From the NCBI GenBank assembly GCA_024225875.1, contig JAAEMD010000379.1, positions 1-12,569 on the forward strand: a stretch of 12,569 bases of DNA, in the 5' to 3' direction. The stretch comes from a bacterium. GTDB taxonomy: Bacteria > Margulisbacteria > Marinamargulisbacteria > JAAEMD01. The stretch's first letter is position 1, and each line of letters starts with the position of its first letter. Below, in pieces: positions 1-7,276 of this stretch. Made by a program: the position numbers and the translations under genes. The notes beneath the pieces were generated by a model. That model saw only the letters and a program-made list of their open reading frames with translations, was not told the DNA's origin and searched no databases.

Positions 1-1
1 C

Positions 2-178
2 AAACGTCTGGATATTCAAAATGCAATCTCTTCAGAAAACCATACTCTACTGTTTCTACCAACTTATTCCCCAGATCTTAATCCTATTGAAAAAAAATGG
101 GCTCAAATAAAATCTATTCGTAAAAAAGAAAATCTTACTATAGATCAATTATATGAGCGACATTTTATTATGAATTAG
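2..178 (+). CDS. IS630-family transposase, C-terminal end (5' part outside window)
   Basis: An open frame enters from the left edge and runs 58 codons to TAG. It carries the hallmark C-terminal block of IS630/Tc1-type DDE transposases, LPTYSPDLNPIEKKWAQIK, in which the glutamate of NPIE is the third catalytic acidic residue. The fragment then ends in a short charged tail. This enzyme family cuts and joins element ends at TA dinucleotides. The N-terminal DNA-binding domain and the first two acidic residues lie outside the window, so completeness cannot be judged. I could not identify the terminal inverted repeat in the 188 bases that follow. The start coordinate is only the first in-frame base of the window. 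Confidence 0.9.
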   Translation, partial: KRLDIQNAISSENHTLLFLPTYSPDLNPIEKKWAQIKSIRKKENLTIDQLYERHFIMN

Positions 179-366
179 CTATAATTTAACGAAATTTAAC
201 ATTGAAATTTTCTTTTGTGTTTTCTAAATCTTTAATTGAACAGTTAAGAAGAACAAAAAAAGATATTATGTAAATCAAACCTGAATAATAATTAGCATTA
301 TTCTTGTAATATGCTCAAATTTATTGTTTCTCTGCTTTCCCCCAAAGATAATACTAATCGTATTAA
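179..366. other. AT-rich spacer between transposase and restriction gene
   Basis: This very AT-rich gap separates the IS630 transposase stop from the stop of the endonuclease gene on the other strand. It must hold the right end of the insertion element, but no clear terminal repeat can be picked without a second copy. A weak 6-bp inverted repeat (TAATAC/GTATTA, about 350-366) lies next to the endonuclease stop and has no T-tract typical of an intrinsic terminator. No coding potential was seen. Confidence 0.5.
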
Positions 367-1368
367 TTATTTATAAGGACCAAGAAATTTATCTCCGTTA
401 AAGTGAATCATATGATCAGGAGTATCTGCAATCCAAACTTCTGATTCCCACGCTATATCAGGAGCAAATTTTCTAAATGTAGTTCTATCAAGAAAAGCAG
501 TAACATAAACGATATCGGCAGTACATTTCTTTGTAAGGCGTTTTAGCTCTTCCATCCTAATAGAGCTAATTGGCCCAGAGCTATGAACTGCTTCAATAAG
601 AAATAACCACTTTTTCTTTGAACTATAAGCTACAATATCAGGAAGCTCGTCATGTGTAAGTTTAAAAAAAGCTATTCTTTCCAATTTTTCTTTTTCTAAT
701 ACTAGAAACTTTTTTGCTGTATCACCGACATATAATATGTCAGCTCCATAACCATATCGCGGTAAAAATTCTTCTATAATAGCTTTTTGAAGATCATTAT
801 GCGCTCCAGGTGTAAAGAGCAATTTTTGTCCATTAGGAAGCTTAACGGATGTAGTTTTAATATCTCTAACGCCTGAAAGGATTTCACTTAAACTACCCTT
901 TTTCGTAATCAATTCTTGGTTAATATTTTTCCAATCTATAGAACCATATGATCTTACAGCATATGTATATTGTGGATTGAGTGCATATCCACGAGTAGGA
1001 TTGTTTGTAGCTGCATTTGGATTATTAGCGCTTCGTTCAATTATTCCTGCTACTGTTGCAAGCTTAAGATCTTTTCGTCGAATATCATCGTAGGAACCAC
1101 TAGATATCGATTCTTTAAAATATGTATTAATATATTCTATAATTTGCCTGGTTTGCGGTGCCCAACCATCTTCACTGTTTTTAGCTTTGGGCCACTCTTT
1201 ACTATGCTTAACATCAACAACAGCAAGAAAAGCCATTCCCATTCGTTCAAGTCTTCGCTCAGTTATTCCATTAAAAGGAATACCTAGTTTATTAAGTATA
1301 TGTAAAGCTTCATTGATAACTCTCTGAGTAGAAGTTGGTTTTTTGCAATTTGGTATAAAGTTTATCAT
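367..1368 (-). CDS. BsuBI/PstI-family Type II restriction endonuclease
   Basis: This 333-aa protein matches the BsuBI/PstI restriction endonuclease family. These enzymes cut short palindromic DNA sites left unmethylated by the partner methyltransferase. The N-terminal part (about residues 12-160) fits the family's helical DNA-binding domain. The C-terminal catalytic domain (about 180-333) shows conserved blocks: PGAHNDLQKAIIEEF, LYVGDTAKK (212-220), LPDIVAY (242-248), WLFLIEAVHSSGP (254-266), IVYVTAF, FRKFAPDIAWESEVWIAD (298-315) and IHFNGDKFLGP near the end. The length is typical and no lesion is visible, so it is probably active. The ATG lies 18 nt after the methyltransferase stop, with an AAAGGAAC ribosome binding site 8 nt before it. 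The two genes therefore form an operon with the methyltransferase first, which lets protection precede cutting. The recognition site cannot be read from the sequence. Confidence 0.93.
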   Translation of the reverse strand: MINFIPNCKKPTSTQRVINEALHILNKLGIPFNGITERRLERMGMAFLAVVDVKHSKEWPKAKNSEDGWAPQTRQIIEYINTYFKESISSGSYDDIRRKDLKLATVAGIIERSANNPNAATNNPTRGYALNPQYTYAVRSYGSIDWKNINQELITKKGSLSEILSGVRDIKTTSVKLPNGQKLLFTPGAHNDLQKAIIEEFLPRYGYGADILYVGDTAKKFLVLEKEKLERIAFFKLTHDELPDIVAYSSKKKWLFLIEAVHSSGPISSIRMEELKRLTKKCTADIVYVTAFLDRTTFRKFAPDIAWESEVWIADTPDHMIHFNGDKFLGPYK

Positions 1369-1386
1369 ATAAAAAAGTTCCTTTTA

Positions 1387-2406
1387 TTAACTATATGCGA
1401 ATAATTTCGGTTGTGCTGGTAAATTACGATAATATACTTCGGAGTTACTATAACGTTCTTGAGAAGTTAGGTAAGAAACAATACTTTGAGCTAAAGCTCT
1501 AGCAAAAATAGGCGGAACAGCATTGCCTATCTGATTGTACTGACTTAATTCACTCCCTTGAAAATCATACCAATCAGGAAAACTTTGAAGACGCGCCGCT
1601 TCACGAATACTAATTCTCCGACGTCTACCATCAGGTAACCGCACTCTCTGCATATCGCCAGTTGCACCAGCCAAATTACGACAAGTTAAAGTACGAGCCG
1701 GACGATTAAGATGCAAATCTCTAGGATTAATACATTTAGAAGCTTTTTCATATTTTGCGATATACTTATCCATACTTGGAGTAAGAAATTTCGAGTCCTC
1801 AGAAACAGAAAAAGCCATTTCACCAAGAGCTTCACCCGCAGTGACTTTATAAGTAGTTTCTTCAGGAAATTGAAAATTACCACGATGCCCAATAGTAATT
1901 AAACGTTCTCGATTTTGAGGCACACCAAAGTTCACTGCATTCAGAAGCTTATACTCAACGATGTAATTAAGCTTCTTGAGCTTTGCTACTATCTCTTCAA
2001 AATAATATTTATTTTTATATAAAAGACCTCGAACATTCTCAAAAAGCCAAATATCTGGATTTGTTTTTTCAATAGCATCTATGAATACTGGAAATCCATC
2101 ACGAGAGTCTTCAAGACCTAATTGATTACCTCCTACACTAAAAGGCTGACAAGGAGGGCCTCCTATAACAATATCCGTAGCTGGGTACTCCTGAGTAGTA
2201 TCAAGTTTTGTACAAAAACAATCGCCAGCTAAATTCTTACTATAAGTAGCTACATAATCAGATTCCATTTCATATCCTGTAGTAAGAATTCCAGATGATT
2301 CAAAACCAAGTGATAAACCTCCGCAACCAGCAAAAAGATCTAGTGCAGAAAAATTAAAAGTTTTAGGAATAACTAATTCTTCACTTAGTTTTGCTAAATA
2401 AGACAC
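1387..2406 (-). CDS. DNA (cytosine-5-)-methyltransferase, Type II RM modification subunit
   Basis: This protein transfers a methyl group from S-adenosylmethionine to C5 of cytosine in DNA and protects the host from the adjacent endonuclease. Its 339 residues contain the ordered C5-methyltransferase motifs: motif I DLFAGCGGLSLGF (23-35), motif IV GGPPCQPFS (82-90, nucleophile C86), motif VI ENVRGL (123-128), motif VIII QNRERL (164-169), motif IX RPARTLTCR (235-243) and motif X GNAVPP (294-299). The target-recognition region between VIII and IX is short, about 65 residues, as in monospecific enzymes. The start is a GTG (2404-2406) with GGAG 11 nt upstream. Later starts would lose motif I. There is no N-terminal helix-turn-helix extension, so self-repression of the M.EcoRII kind is not indicated. 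It is the first gene of a two-gene operon. Confidence 0.95.
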   Translation of the reverse strand: MSYLAKLSEELVIPKTFNFSALDLFAGCGGLSLGFESSGILTTGYEMESDYVATYSKNLAGDCFCTKLDTTQEYPATDIVIGGPPCQPFSVGGNQLGLEDSRDGFPVFIDAIEKTNPDIWLFENVRGLLYKNKYYFEEIVAKLKKLNYIVEYKLLNAVNFGVPQNRERLITIGHRGNFQFPEETTYKVTAGEALGEMAFSVSEDSKFLTPSMDKYIAKYEKASKCINPRDLHLNRPARTLTCRNLAGATGDMQRVRLPDGRRRRISIREAARLQSFPDWYDFQGSELSQYNQIGNAVPPIFARALAQSIVSYLTSQERYSNSEVYYRNLPAQPKLFAYS

Positions 2407-2478
2407 TATAATTTTTGCTCCATGTAATTATTTTTTATATACAAACTTTAAGCTCCCTATAATATAAAACAAATTCTA

Positions 2479-2501
2479 GGTATATTATACCGCTGTATAC
2501 C
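2479..2501. promoter_or_regulatory. Palindromic operator-like element upstream of the RM operon
   Basis: The plus strand contains a perfect palindrome, GGTATA-T-TATACC (2479-2491), followed four bases later by a third half-site TATACC (2496-2501). Three identical 6-bp half-sites in 23 bases resemble a repressor binding site. The candidate -10 box of the RM promoter falls inside it, so a bound protein could block RM transcription. No regulator gene is visible in the window. The inference rests on symmetry alone. Confidence 0.35.
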
Positions 2502-2511
2502 ATAATGAAAA
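2484..2511 (-). promoter_or_regulatory. Candidate sigma-70-type promoter of the RM operon
   Basis: Read on the minus strand, TTTTCA (2511-2506) and a perfect TATAAT (2489-2484) are spaced 16 bp apart. Transcription would start near 2477 and leave a leader of about 70 nt before the methyltransferase GTG. The -10 is consensus and the -35 matches four of six positions. In such AT-rich DNA this is only suggestive. Confidence 0.35.
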
Positions 2512-2671
2512 ACACAGTAAATCTTTCAAGCCACATATTCATAACTAAATTTTAATTAACTTAATCACTAATTTATTATCAGAGATATGCCATATATTTG
2601 CAGCAATCAATTTTTGAGTTTAAATAAGTAGAAACAGGATGTTAGTATATTACATTATAACAGTAAATACT

Positions 2672-2677
2672 GGAGAG
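2672..2677 (+). promoter_or_regulatory. Ribosome binding site that sets the start of the LpxB-related gene
   Basis: GGAGAG lies just upstream of the ATG at 2681. An in-frame ATG at 2639 is possible, but it would add 14 residues ahead of the family's N-terminal block (LLIVSNGYGED). The start at 2681 puts that block at the very N-terminus, as expected for the first beta strand of the fold. Confidence 0.7.
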
Positions 2678-2680
2678 AAA

Positions 2681-3826
2681 ATGAACCTGCTAATAGTTTC
2701 TAATGGATATGGTGAAGATCAAATTGCCTGTAATTTAATAAGGGCAATAAAAGACTGTTATGAAAAAACAGCAATAGATGCAATGCCGCTGGTGGGAGAT
2801 GGTCAGGAATACAGGAACCTGGGAATAATACCTGTGGTAAAAAATATAAAATTACCAAGCGGTGGTTTTGTGAGAAATGTTTTTGACTTTATGAAAGATT
2901 TAAGAGGAGGTCTCTTAAAGCAGATACTCAGACATATTACCTTTGTAAAAAACTCAAATAAAGAATATTCAGTGACTATATGTGTAGGAGATGTGTACTG
3001 CCTGGCAGCAGGATCTTTTTTTAACCGGTCAGTAAAATATTTTTTACCAACAGCTAAAAGCGATTCTTTTATGAAGCATGGCTGGCTGGAAAAAAAGATC
3101 ATAAAAAGACTGGCAAAAAAGACTTTTCCCAGGGACCAGGGCACTTCAGATACTCTGGTTAAGGCAGGGATAAGTTCTATATACCTGGGTAATCCTGTGA
3201 TGGATGCCTTGTTTACAGCTAATGATAAGCTGGATGACTTTATTAAAGATACAGTAATAGGTATCTTACCAGGTTCAAGAGAGGAGGCTTATAATAATAT
3301 TGATTACATAGTATCTCTGATCTCTTATTTTGAGCAGCAGACAGATATGAAAAGTCTGAATGTAAAATATATTTTAGGAAAGTCAAAACAAATAAACAGC
3401 CGGAAAATTGAGAGTATAGCTGAAAAACACAACTGGTTTATTGTAAAAGAGGGTAGTAGAACATACCTTGAAAATCCTGTTTTACCAAATAAAATACTTA
3501 TTACAGAAGACTTTACCAGTGTTTTAAAAGTTTCCAGTATTATTATTGGTCAGGCAGGAACAGCAAATGAACAGGCTGTTTACTCAGGAGTTCCGGTTAT
3601 CTGTTTTGAAGGGCATGGGCCTCAATCGACCAGGCAGCGATTTTTAGAACAAAAAAGGCTGTTAGGTGATTTGCTGTTCTTTATAGAAGATAACTCTCCT
3701 GAGCATATATCTGAAGTTATACTTGATAATTTAAAAAGAGATTTTGTCAAACACCCTGAAAACTCAGGAATAACCGGCAGGTCTTCAGATAAAATCATAC
3801 GGGAAATATTTAAAGATATATATTAG
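2681..3826 (+). CDS. Lipid-A-disaccharide synthase-related protein (LpxB-like GT-B glycosyltransferase fold)
   Basis: This 381-aa protein resembles the lipid-A-disaccharide synthase-related family known from Cyanobacteria and some other phyla, which is distinct from true LpxB. The N-terminal block SNGYGED (7-13) starts the first Rossmann-like half. YLGNPVMDAL (168-177) and GILPGSREEA (194-203) are LpxB-like. The C-terminal nucleotide-sugar half has IIGQAGTANEQAVYSGVPV (288-306) and then GHGPQSTRQRF, a layout shared with LpxB and UDP-GlcNAc 2-epimerases. There is no signal peptide or membrane segment, so it is probably cytoplasmic or membrane-peripheral. A role in glycosylating a lipid or envelope component is inferred; the substrate is unknown. 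It stands alone on its strand and converges with murC, with only 14 bp between their stops. The true LpxB reaction should not be assumed. Confidence 0.8.
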   Translation: MNLLIVSNGYGEDQIACNLIRAIKDCYEKTAIDAMPLVGDGQEYRNLGIIPVVKNIKLPSGGFVRNVFDFMKDLRGGLLKQILRHITFVKNSNKEYSVTICVGDVYCLAAGSFFNRSVKYFLPTAKSDSFMKHGWLEKKIIKRLAKKTFPRDQGTSDTLVKAGISSIYLGNPVMDALFTANDKLDDFIKDTVIGILPGSREEAYNNIDYIVSLISYFEQQTDMKSLNVKYILGKSKQINSRKIESIAEKHNWFIVKEGSRTYLENPVLPNKILITEDFTSVLKVSSIIIGQAGTANEQAVYSGVPVICFEGHGPQSTRQRFLEQKRLLGDLLFFIEDNSPEHISEVILDNLKRDFVKHPENSGITGRSSDKIIREIFKDIY

Positions 3827-3840
3827 GTTTTCCAGATTTT

Positions 3841-5265
3841 TTATGATTCACAATGTATATAAAACTCTTTTTTTTCTTCTTTGGTTTTACACTGAGCATA
3901 GATTTCTTTGGCGACAGTACTAATATCGCCGGCACCCATTGTTATAACAATATCTCCTTCCTGGAGTTTGGATAGAATGTTTCTGGCAACAGCACTTTTT
4001 TGTTCGATAAAAAGAACATTTTTTTTATTTTTTTTGAGCATCTTGTCAACAATGACTTGTCCTGAAACATTATCGATTTTAGCTTCGTTTGCTGAGTATA
4101 TTCCAGTAATAACAGTTATATCTGCAAAATCAAAAGCATCTATAAACTGGTCCATTGAATCTCTGGTTCGTGTATATCTGTGTGGTTGAAAAATACACAC
4201 AATCCTTTTGTTAAAGCTTTTTTTAATGCCTTCAAGAGTTGTTTTTATTTCTGTTGGATGGTGAGCATAATCATCAAATATCTTTATTCCTTTATGCTCA
4301 GCAATGAACTGGAACCTGCGCCTGGTACCAGAAAAACTGGATATGCCCTTTAAAATTTTATCAGCAGGGATTTCTTCTTTTATACCAAAGCATATGGTTG
4401 CAAGTGCGTTATATACATTATGTTTTCCATGTACCTGCATTTGATATTTGCCACTTTCAACTCCATTTATAATTAGATTGAAACTGGTGCCTTGTGGAGA
4501 GTATTTTATATTTTTGGCCATTATCCCGGATTCTTTATCTATGGAATAATAATAAATGTCTTTTTTGTTTTTAAATGACGAAGCGATTTTGTACAGCAGT
4601 TTATCGTCCTTATTAAGGATTAAACAGCCATTTTTTTCCAGGACACCGCTCATAAATTTTTTAAAATGATCTATCAGGTTATCGGTAGTTTTATAGTATT
4701 CCATATGTTCTTGTTCTAAGTTATTCACTAATGCAATAGATGGCTCCAGATATAAGAAAGAGCCGTCACTTTCATCTGCTTCAGCTACAAAGTAACTGCT
4801 TGTACCTAATTCAGCGTTCCTGCCGTAATCATTTAATATGCCGCCTATTAGATAAGTTGGTTCTTTTTCTGCGCATTTCAGCATTCTGGTAATAAATGAG
4901 CTGGTGGTAGTTTTACCATGGGTTCCTGCTACAGCAATTTTATTTGTGAACAGGCCCATAAGGAAATTCAATATTTCCGCACGCTTAAAAACCGGGATTT
5001 TTTCTTGTCTGGCATATGCATATTCGACATTATCTTCCGGTATAGCTGTAGAGATAACCACATAATCAGCTTTTCGCAGATTTTTTATGTTGTGACCAAC
5101 AAAAATAGCAGCTCCCATTTCCTTAAGCAGTACTGTAGTTATGGTTTCTTTTATATCGGAGCCTGTTACTTTATACCCTTTTTCAATAAGTATTTTAGCA
5201 ACAGCACTCATTCCAGCTCCGCCTATACCTATTAAATGAAGTGTTTTATGTTTTGCTATTTCCAT
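3841..5265 (-). CDS. murC: UDP-N-acetylmuramate--L-alanine ligase
   Basis: MurC joins L-alanine to UDP-N-acetylmuramate with ATP, the first amino-acid addition to the peptidoglycan stem peptide, in the cytoplasm. The 474-aa length is normal for the family. Visible signatures are HLIGIGGAGMSAVAKILIEKG (10-30, nucleotide-sugar binding domain), the ATP P-loop GTHGKTTT (114-121), EADESDGSFL (162-171), VNNLEQEHMEYY (180-191), GKHNVYNALA (280-289), FSGTRRRFQ (311-319), FDDYAHHPTEI (330-340) and FQPHRYTRT (359-367). The domains follow the usual Mur ligase order. The gene is not in a mur/dcw cluster: it converges with the LpxB-related gene and diverges from hldD. The ATG sits 6 nt beyond a strong hairpin. 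The only SD-like sequence (GGAAG) is 13 nt away, inside the hairpin arm, which hints at translational control. Confidence 0.97.
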   Translation of the reverse strand: MEIAKHKTLHLIGIGGAGMSAVAKILIEKGYKVTGSDIKETITTVLLKEMGAAIFVGHNIKNLRKADYVVISTAIPEDNVEYAYARQEKIPVFKRAEILNFLMGLFTNKIAVAGTHGKTTTSSFITRMLKCAEKEPTYLIGGILNDYGRNAELGTSSYFVAEADESDGSFLYLEPSIALVNNLEQEHMEYYKTTDNLIDHFKKFMSGVLEKNGCLILNKDDKLLYKIASSFKNKKDIYYYSIDKESGIMAKNIKYSPQGTSFNLIINGVESGKYQMQVHGKHNVYNALATICFGIKEEIPADKILKGISSFSGTRRRFQFIAEHKGIKIFDDYAHHPTEIKTTLEGIKKSFNKRIVCIFQPHRYTRTRDSMDQFIDAFDFADITVITGIYSANEAKIDNVSGQVIVDKMLKKNKKNVLFIEQKSAVARNILSKLQEGDIVITMGAGDISTVAKEIYAQCKTKEEKKEFYIHCES

Positions 5266-5271
5266 ATAAAG

Positions 5272-5308
5272 ATTATATCTTCCATAGCGCTTGTATGGAA
5301 GATATAAT
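5272..5308. promoter_or_regulatory. Perfect 15-bp inverted repeat in the murC leader
   Basis: The arms at 5272-5286 and 5294-5308 are exact reverse complements, separated by a 7-nt loop (GCGCTTG). The element starts 6 nt upstream of the murC ATG, in the divergent murC/hldD gap. In a murC transcript the arm nearer the gene contains the only candidate ribosome binding site, GGAAG. Neither strand has a T-tract at the base, so it does not look like a terminator. It could be an RNA structure that occludes translation or a dimeric protein-binding operator. Confidence 0.7.
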
Positions 5309-5346
5309 TATCACAGTAATATTAACTATATATTTTATTATAGAAA

Positions 5347-5375
5347 TTGCTAAATAGAATTTAACAGAATATTCT
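5347..5375 (+). promoter_or_regulatory. Candidate promoter of the hldD-cysS operon
   Basis: TTGCTA (5347-5352) and TATTCT (5370-5375) are spaced 17 bp apart, each matching four of six sigma-70 positions. It lies about 40 bp before the hldD start, the right place for the promoter of the plus-strand run. The match is modest and the region is AT-rich. Confidence 0.3.
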
Positions 5376-5416
5376 TTTATACTTTTGTAACAGAATCAAT
5401 TACAGGAGGATTTTTT

Positions 5417-6391
5417 ATGATAGTAATAACCGGTGGTGCTGGTTTTATTGGCAGTGCTTTTGCATGGAAATGTAATTTGCATGGAAGAAATGATATTGTC
5501 ATTGTTGATGAATTAGGTACTTCTGAGAAGTGGAAAAATCTAGTTAATCTGGATTATCTGGATTATATGCATAAGAATGATTTTTTAGAGCGTATATTAA
5601 ATAACAGCTTCAATGAAAAGGTAGAAGCAGTTGTACATATGGGTGCCTGTTCTTCTACTTCTGAAAAAGATGCCAGTTATTTAATGGCTAATAACTATCA
5701 GTATACAAAGAATCTGGCACTATGGTGTATTGATAAAGGTATTCGATTTATTTATGCAAGCAGTGCAGCTACTTATGGTGACGGTGAAAAGGGTTTTGCG
5801 GACGAACACAGTTCTTTACAAAGGCTCAGGTCAATAAATCGATATGGCTATTCCAAGCACTTATTTGATCTTTTTGCTTTAAAATCGAATATGCTGGATA
5901 AGATAACAGGTCTGAAGTTTTTTAATGTATATGGTCCTAATGAGTATCATAAAGGTGAAATGATGAGTGTAGTAAATAAGGCTTATGATCAAATAATGTT
6001 TACAGGTAAATTGAAATTATTTAAGTCTTATAAAGAAGGATTGAAAGACGGGGATCAAAAGCGGGATTTCATTTATATTAAAGACTGTGTAGATGTTATT
6101 TACTGGTTACTTGAAAATCCACAGGTAACAGGTATTTATAATGTTGGCAGTGGTCAGGCACGCAGCTGGAATGATTTGGCACGGGCTGTGTTTGATGCTA
6201 TAGGAAAAGAGGAGAATATAGAGTATATTGAGATGCCGGAATCTATTCAGGCACATTATCAGAATTTTACACAGGCAGACATGAAAAAAATAAAAGCTGA
6301 TGGATATACCGGACAGTTTCTTTCAATAGAAGATGCAGTTAAAGACTACACAATTAATTATCTGGCCTGCAGTAAATATCTTGATCACTAA
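5417..6391 (+). CDS. hldD: ADP-L-glycero-D-manno-heptose 6-epimerase
   Basis: HldD converts ADP-D-glycero- to ADP-L-glycero-D-manno-heptose, the sugar donor for the LPS inner core, using bound NADP. The 324-aa protein is an extended short-chain dehydrogenase. It has the N-terminal nucleotide motif GGAGFIG (6-12), the family-specific GACSSTSEKD, the catalytic YGYSK (Y-x3-K), and FNVYGPNEYHKGEMMSVV. KRDFIYIKDCVDV and FTQADMKKIKADGY near the C-terminus also match E. coli HldD closely, which separates it from general sugar epimerases. A strong AGGAGGA ribosome binding site precedes the ATG. It leads the plus-strand run and is 22 bp from def. No other heptose-synthesis gene is in the window. Its presence implies an outer membrane with heptose-containing LPS or a heptosylated surface polymer. 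Confidence 0.95.
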   Translation: MIVITGGAGFIGSAFAWKCNLHGRNDIVIVDELGTSEKWKNLVNLDYLDYMHKNDFLERILNNSFNEKVEAVVHMGACSSTSEKDASYLMANNYQYTKNLALWCIDKGIRFIYASSAATYGDGEKGFADEHSSLQRLRSINRYGYSKHLFDLFALKSNMLDKITGLKFFNVYGPNEYHKGEMMSVVNKAYDQIMFTGKLKLFKSYKEGLKDGDQKRDFIYIKDCVDVIYWLLENPQVTGIYNVGSGQARSWNDLARAVFDAIGKEENIEYIEMPESIQAHYQNFTQADMKKIKADGYTGQFLSIEDAVKDYTINYLACSKYLDH

Positions 6392-6413
6392 GATTCATAA
6401 GGAGTAAATAAGC

Positions 6414-6860
6414 ATGTCTTCATTAAATTTAATTACTATACCCAACCCTTTGTTAAGGCAGAAAGCAGTAAACGTTACGGTTTTTGATGATAAGCTGGAA
6501 GCTCGTGTGAATAATATGTTTGACATAATGATAGAGCAGCAGGGTGTGGGGCTGGCAGCTGTTCAGGTTGGTATATTAGAGCGGATCATAGTCGTTCGAT
6601 ATGAAGGCAGTGAACTATCACTTATTAACCCGGAGATATTGAATAGAGAAGGTAAAACGATTGATGTAGAAGCTTGCTTAAGTGTTCCTGGCAGGCAGGG
6701 ATATGTTGTTAGAGATAAGTGTATCAGGGTTAAGGGACAGAATTTTAAAGGAGAGCCGGTTGAAATGGAGCAGACAGATTTTATGGCGCGAATTGTTCAG
6801 CACGAAATGGATCACCTGGATGGAATTCTGTTTATTGATAAACTGGAAGATTTTTCTTAA
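6414..6860 (+). CDS. def: Peptide deformylase
   Basis: Peptide deformylase is a metal-dependent hydrolase that removes the formyl group from the N-terminal methionine of new proteins at the ribosome exit. The protein is 148 aa, slightly shorter than E. coli Def. All three motifs are present: GVGLAAVQVG (44-53), EACLSVPG (86-93, metal-ligand C88) and QHEMDHLDG (129-137, metal ligands H130 and H134, catalytic E131). The common proline of motif 1 (GLAAPQ) is valine here, and the usual EGCLS is EACLS. Both are conservative changes outside the metal ligands, so activity is expected. An AAGGAG ribosome binding site precedes the ATG. The gene is 17 bp from panD, consistent with one transcript. Confidence 0.96.
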   Translation: MSSLNLITIPNPLLRQKAVNVTVFDDKLEARVNNMFDIMIEQQGVGLAAVQVGILERIIVVRYEGSELSLINPEILNREGKTIDVEACLSVPGRQGYVVRDKCIRVKGQNFKGEPVEMEQTDFMARIVQHEMDHLDGILFIDKLEDFS

Positions 6861-6877
6861 AAGAACTGGAGGTAAAA

Positions 6878-7219
6878 ATGCTGATTAAAGTTTTAAAGAC
6901 TAAGATATCTTATGCAAAAGTTACGCATACGGAATTATATTATGATGGTAGTATTACAATTGATGAGTCAATAATGAAATTAGCAGGTCTCAGGGAATTT
7001 GAGCAGGTGGATATTGTGAATGTTAATAATGGAGAGCGCTTAACAACCTATGTAATAAAAGGTAGCTCAGGTAGTAATATATTTGGTTTAAATGGTCCTG
7101 CTGCCAGGAAAGCGGTTGTGGGTGATTATATTCATATTTTAGGATATGGTTTAATTGGTTTTAATGAAGATACGCCTGATCCTGAAATCATAAATATGAA
7201 AATAGCTGATAATAAATGA
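6878..7219 (+). CDS. panD: Aspartate 1-decarboxylase proenzyme
   Basis: PanD decarboxylates L-aspartate to beta-alanine for pantothenate and coenzyme A synthesis. It is made as a proenzyme that cleaves itself between Gly24 and Ser25, leaving a pyruvoyl cofactor on the new N-terminus. Both residues are present in YDGSI (22-26) at the E. coli positions. Other active-site residues align without gaps: K9, R54, T57, Y58 and N72 (in LNGPAA). The chain is 113 aa against 126 in E. coli, the loss being at the variable C-terminus. A GGAGGT ribosome binding site lies 5 nt before the ATG. Its pathway partner panB is two genes downstream, with cdaA between them. No panC is in the window. Confidence 0.96.
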   Translation: MLIKVLKTKISYAKVTHTELYYDGSITIDESIMKLAGLREFEQVDIVNVNNGERLTTYVIKGSSGSNIFGLNGPAARKAVVGDYIHILGYGLIGFNEDTPDPEIINMKIADNK

Positions 7220-7276
7220 ACAGGCCGGTGATAGTACACAGTTTCACCAGTTAAAAAGAAAAGAGATTTATCGATT

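Noticed and set aside
970..1287. 105-aa open frame on the plus strand opposite the endonuclease gene
   Set aside because: It lies wholly within the well-supported BsuBI/PstI gene, has no ribosome binding site, and has a Cys/Ile/Ser-rich composition typical of antisense shadows.
2681..3826. True lipid-A-disaccharide synthase (lpxB)
   Set aside because: The N-terminal SNGYGED block and overall pattern fit the LpxB-related family, and no lpx neighbours are present.
3908..5235. Plus-strand frames opposite murC (3908-4189 and 4918-5235)
   Set aside because: murC is complete with all motifs on the other strand; these frames show no family resemblance.
6682..6888. 68-aa frame bridging def and panD in another frame
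   Set aside because: It overlaps the conserved C-terminal half of def, including its QHEMDHLDG motif, and would clash with the panD start.
7207..7276. GGTGA/TCACC inverted repeat in the panD-cdaA gap
   Set aside because: The arms are only 5 bp and the gap is 57 bp; no T-tract or known riboswitch feature is present.
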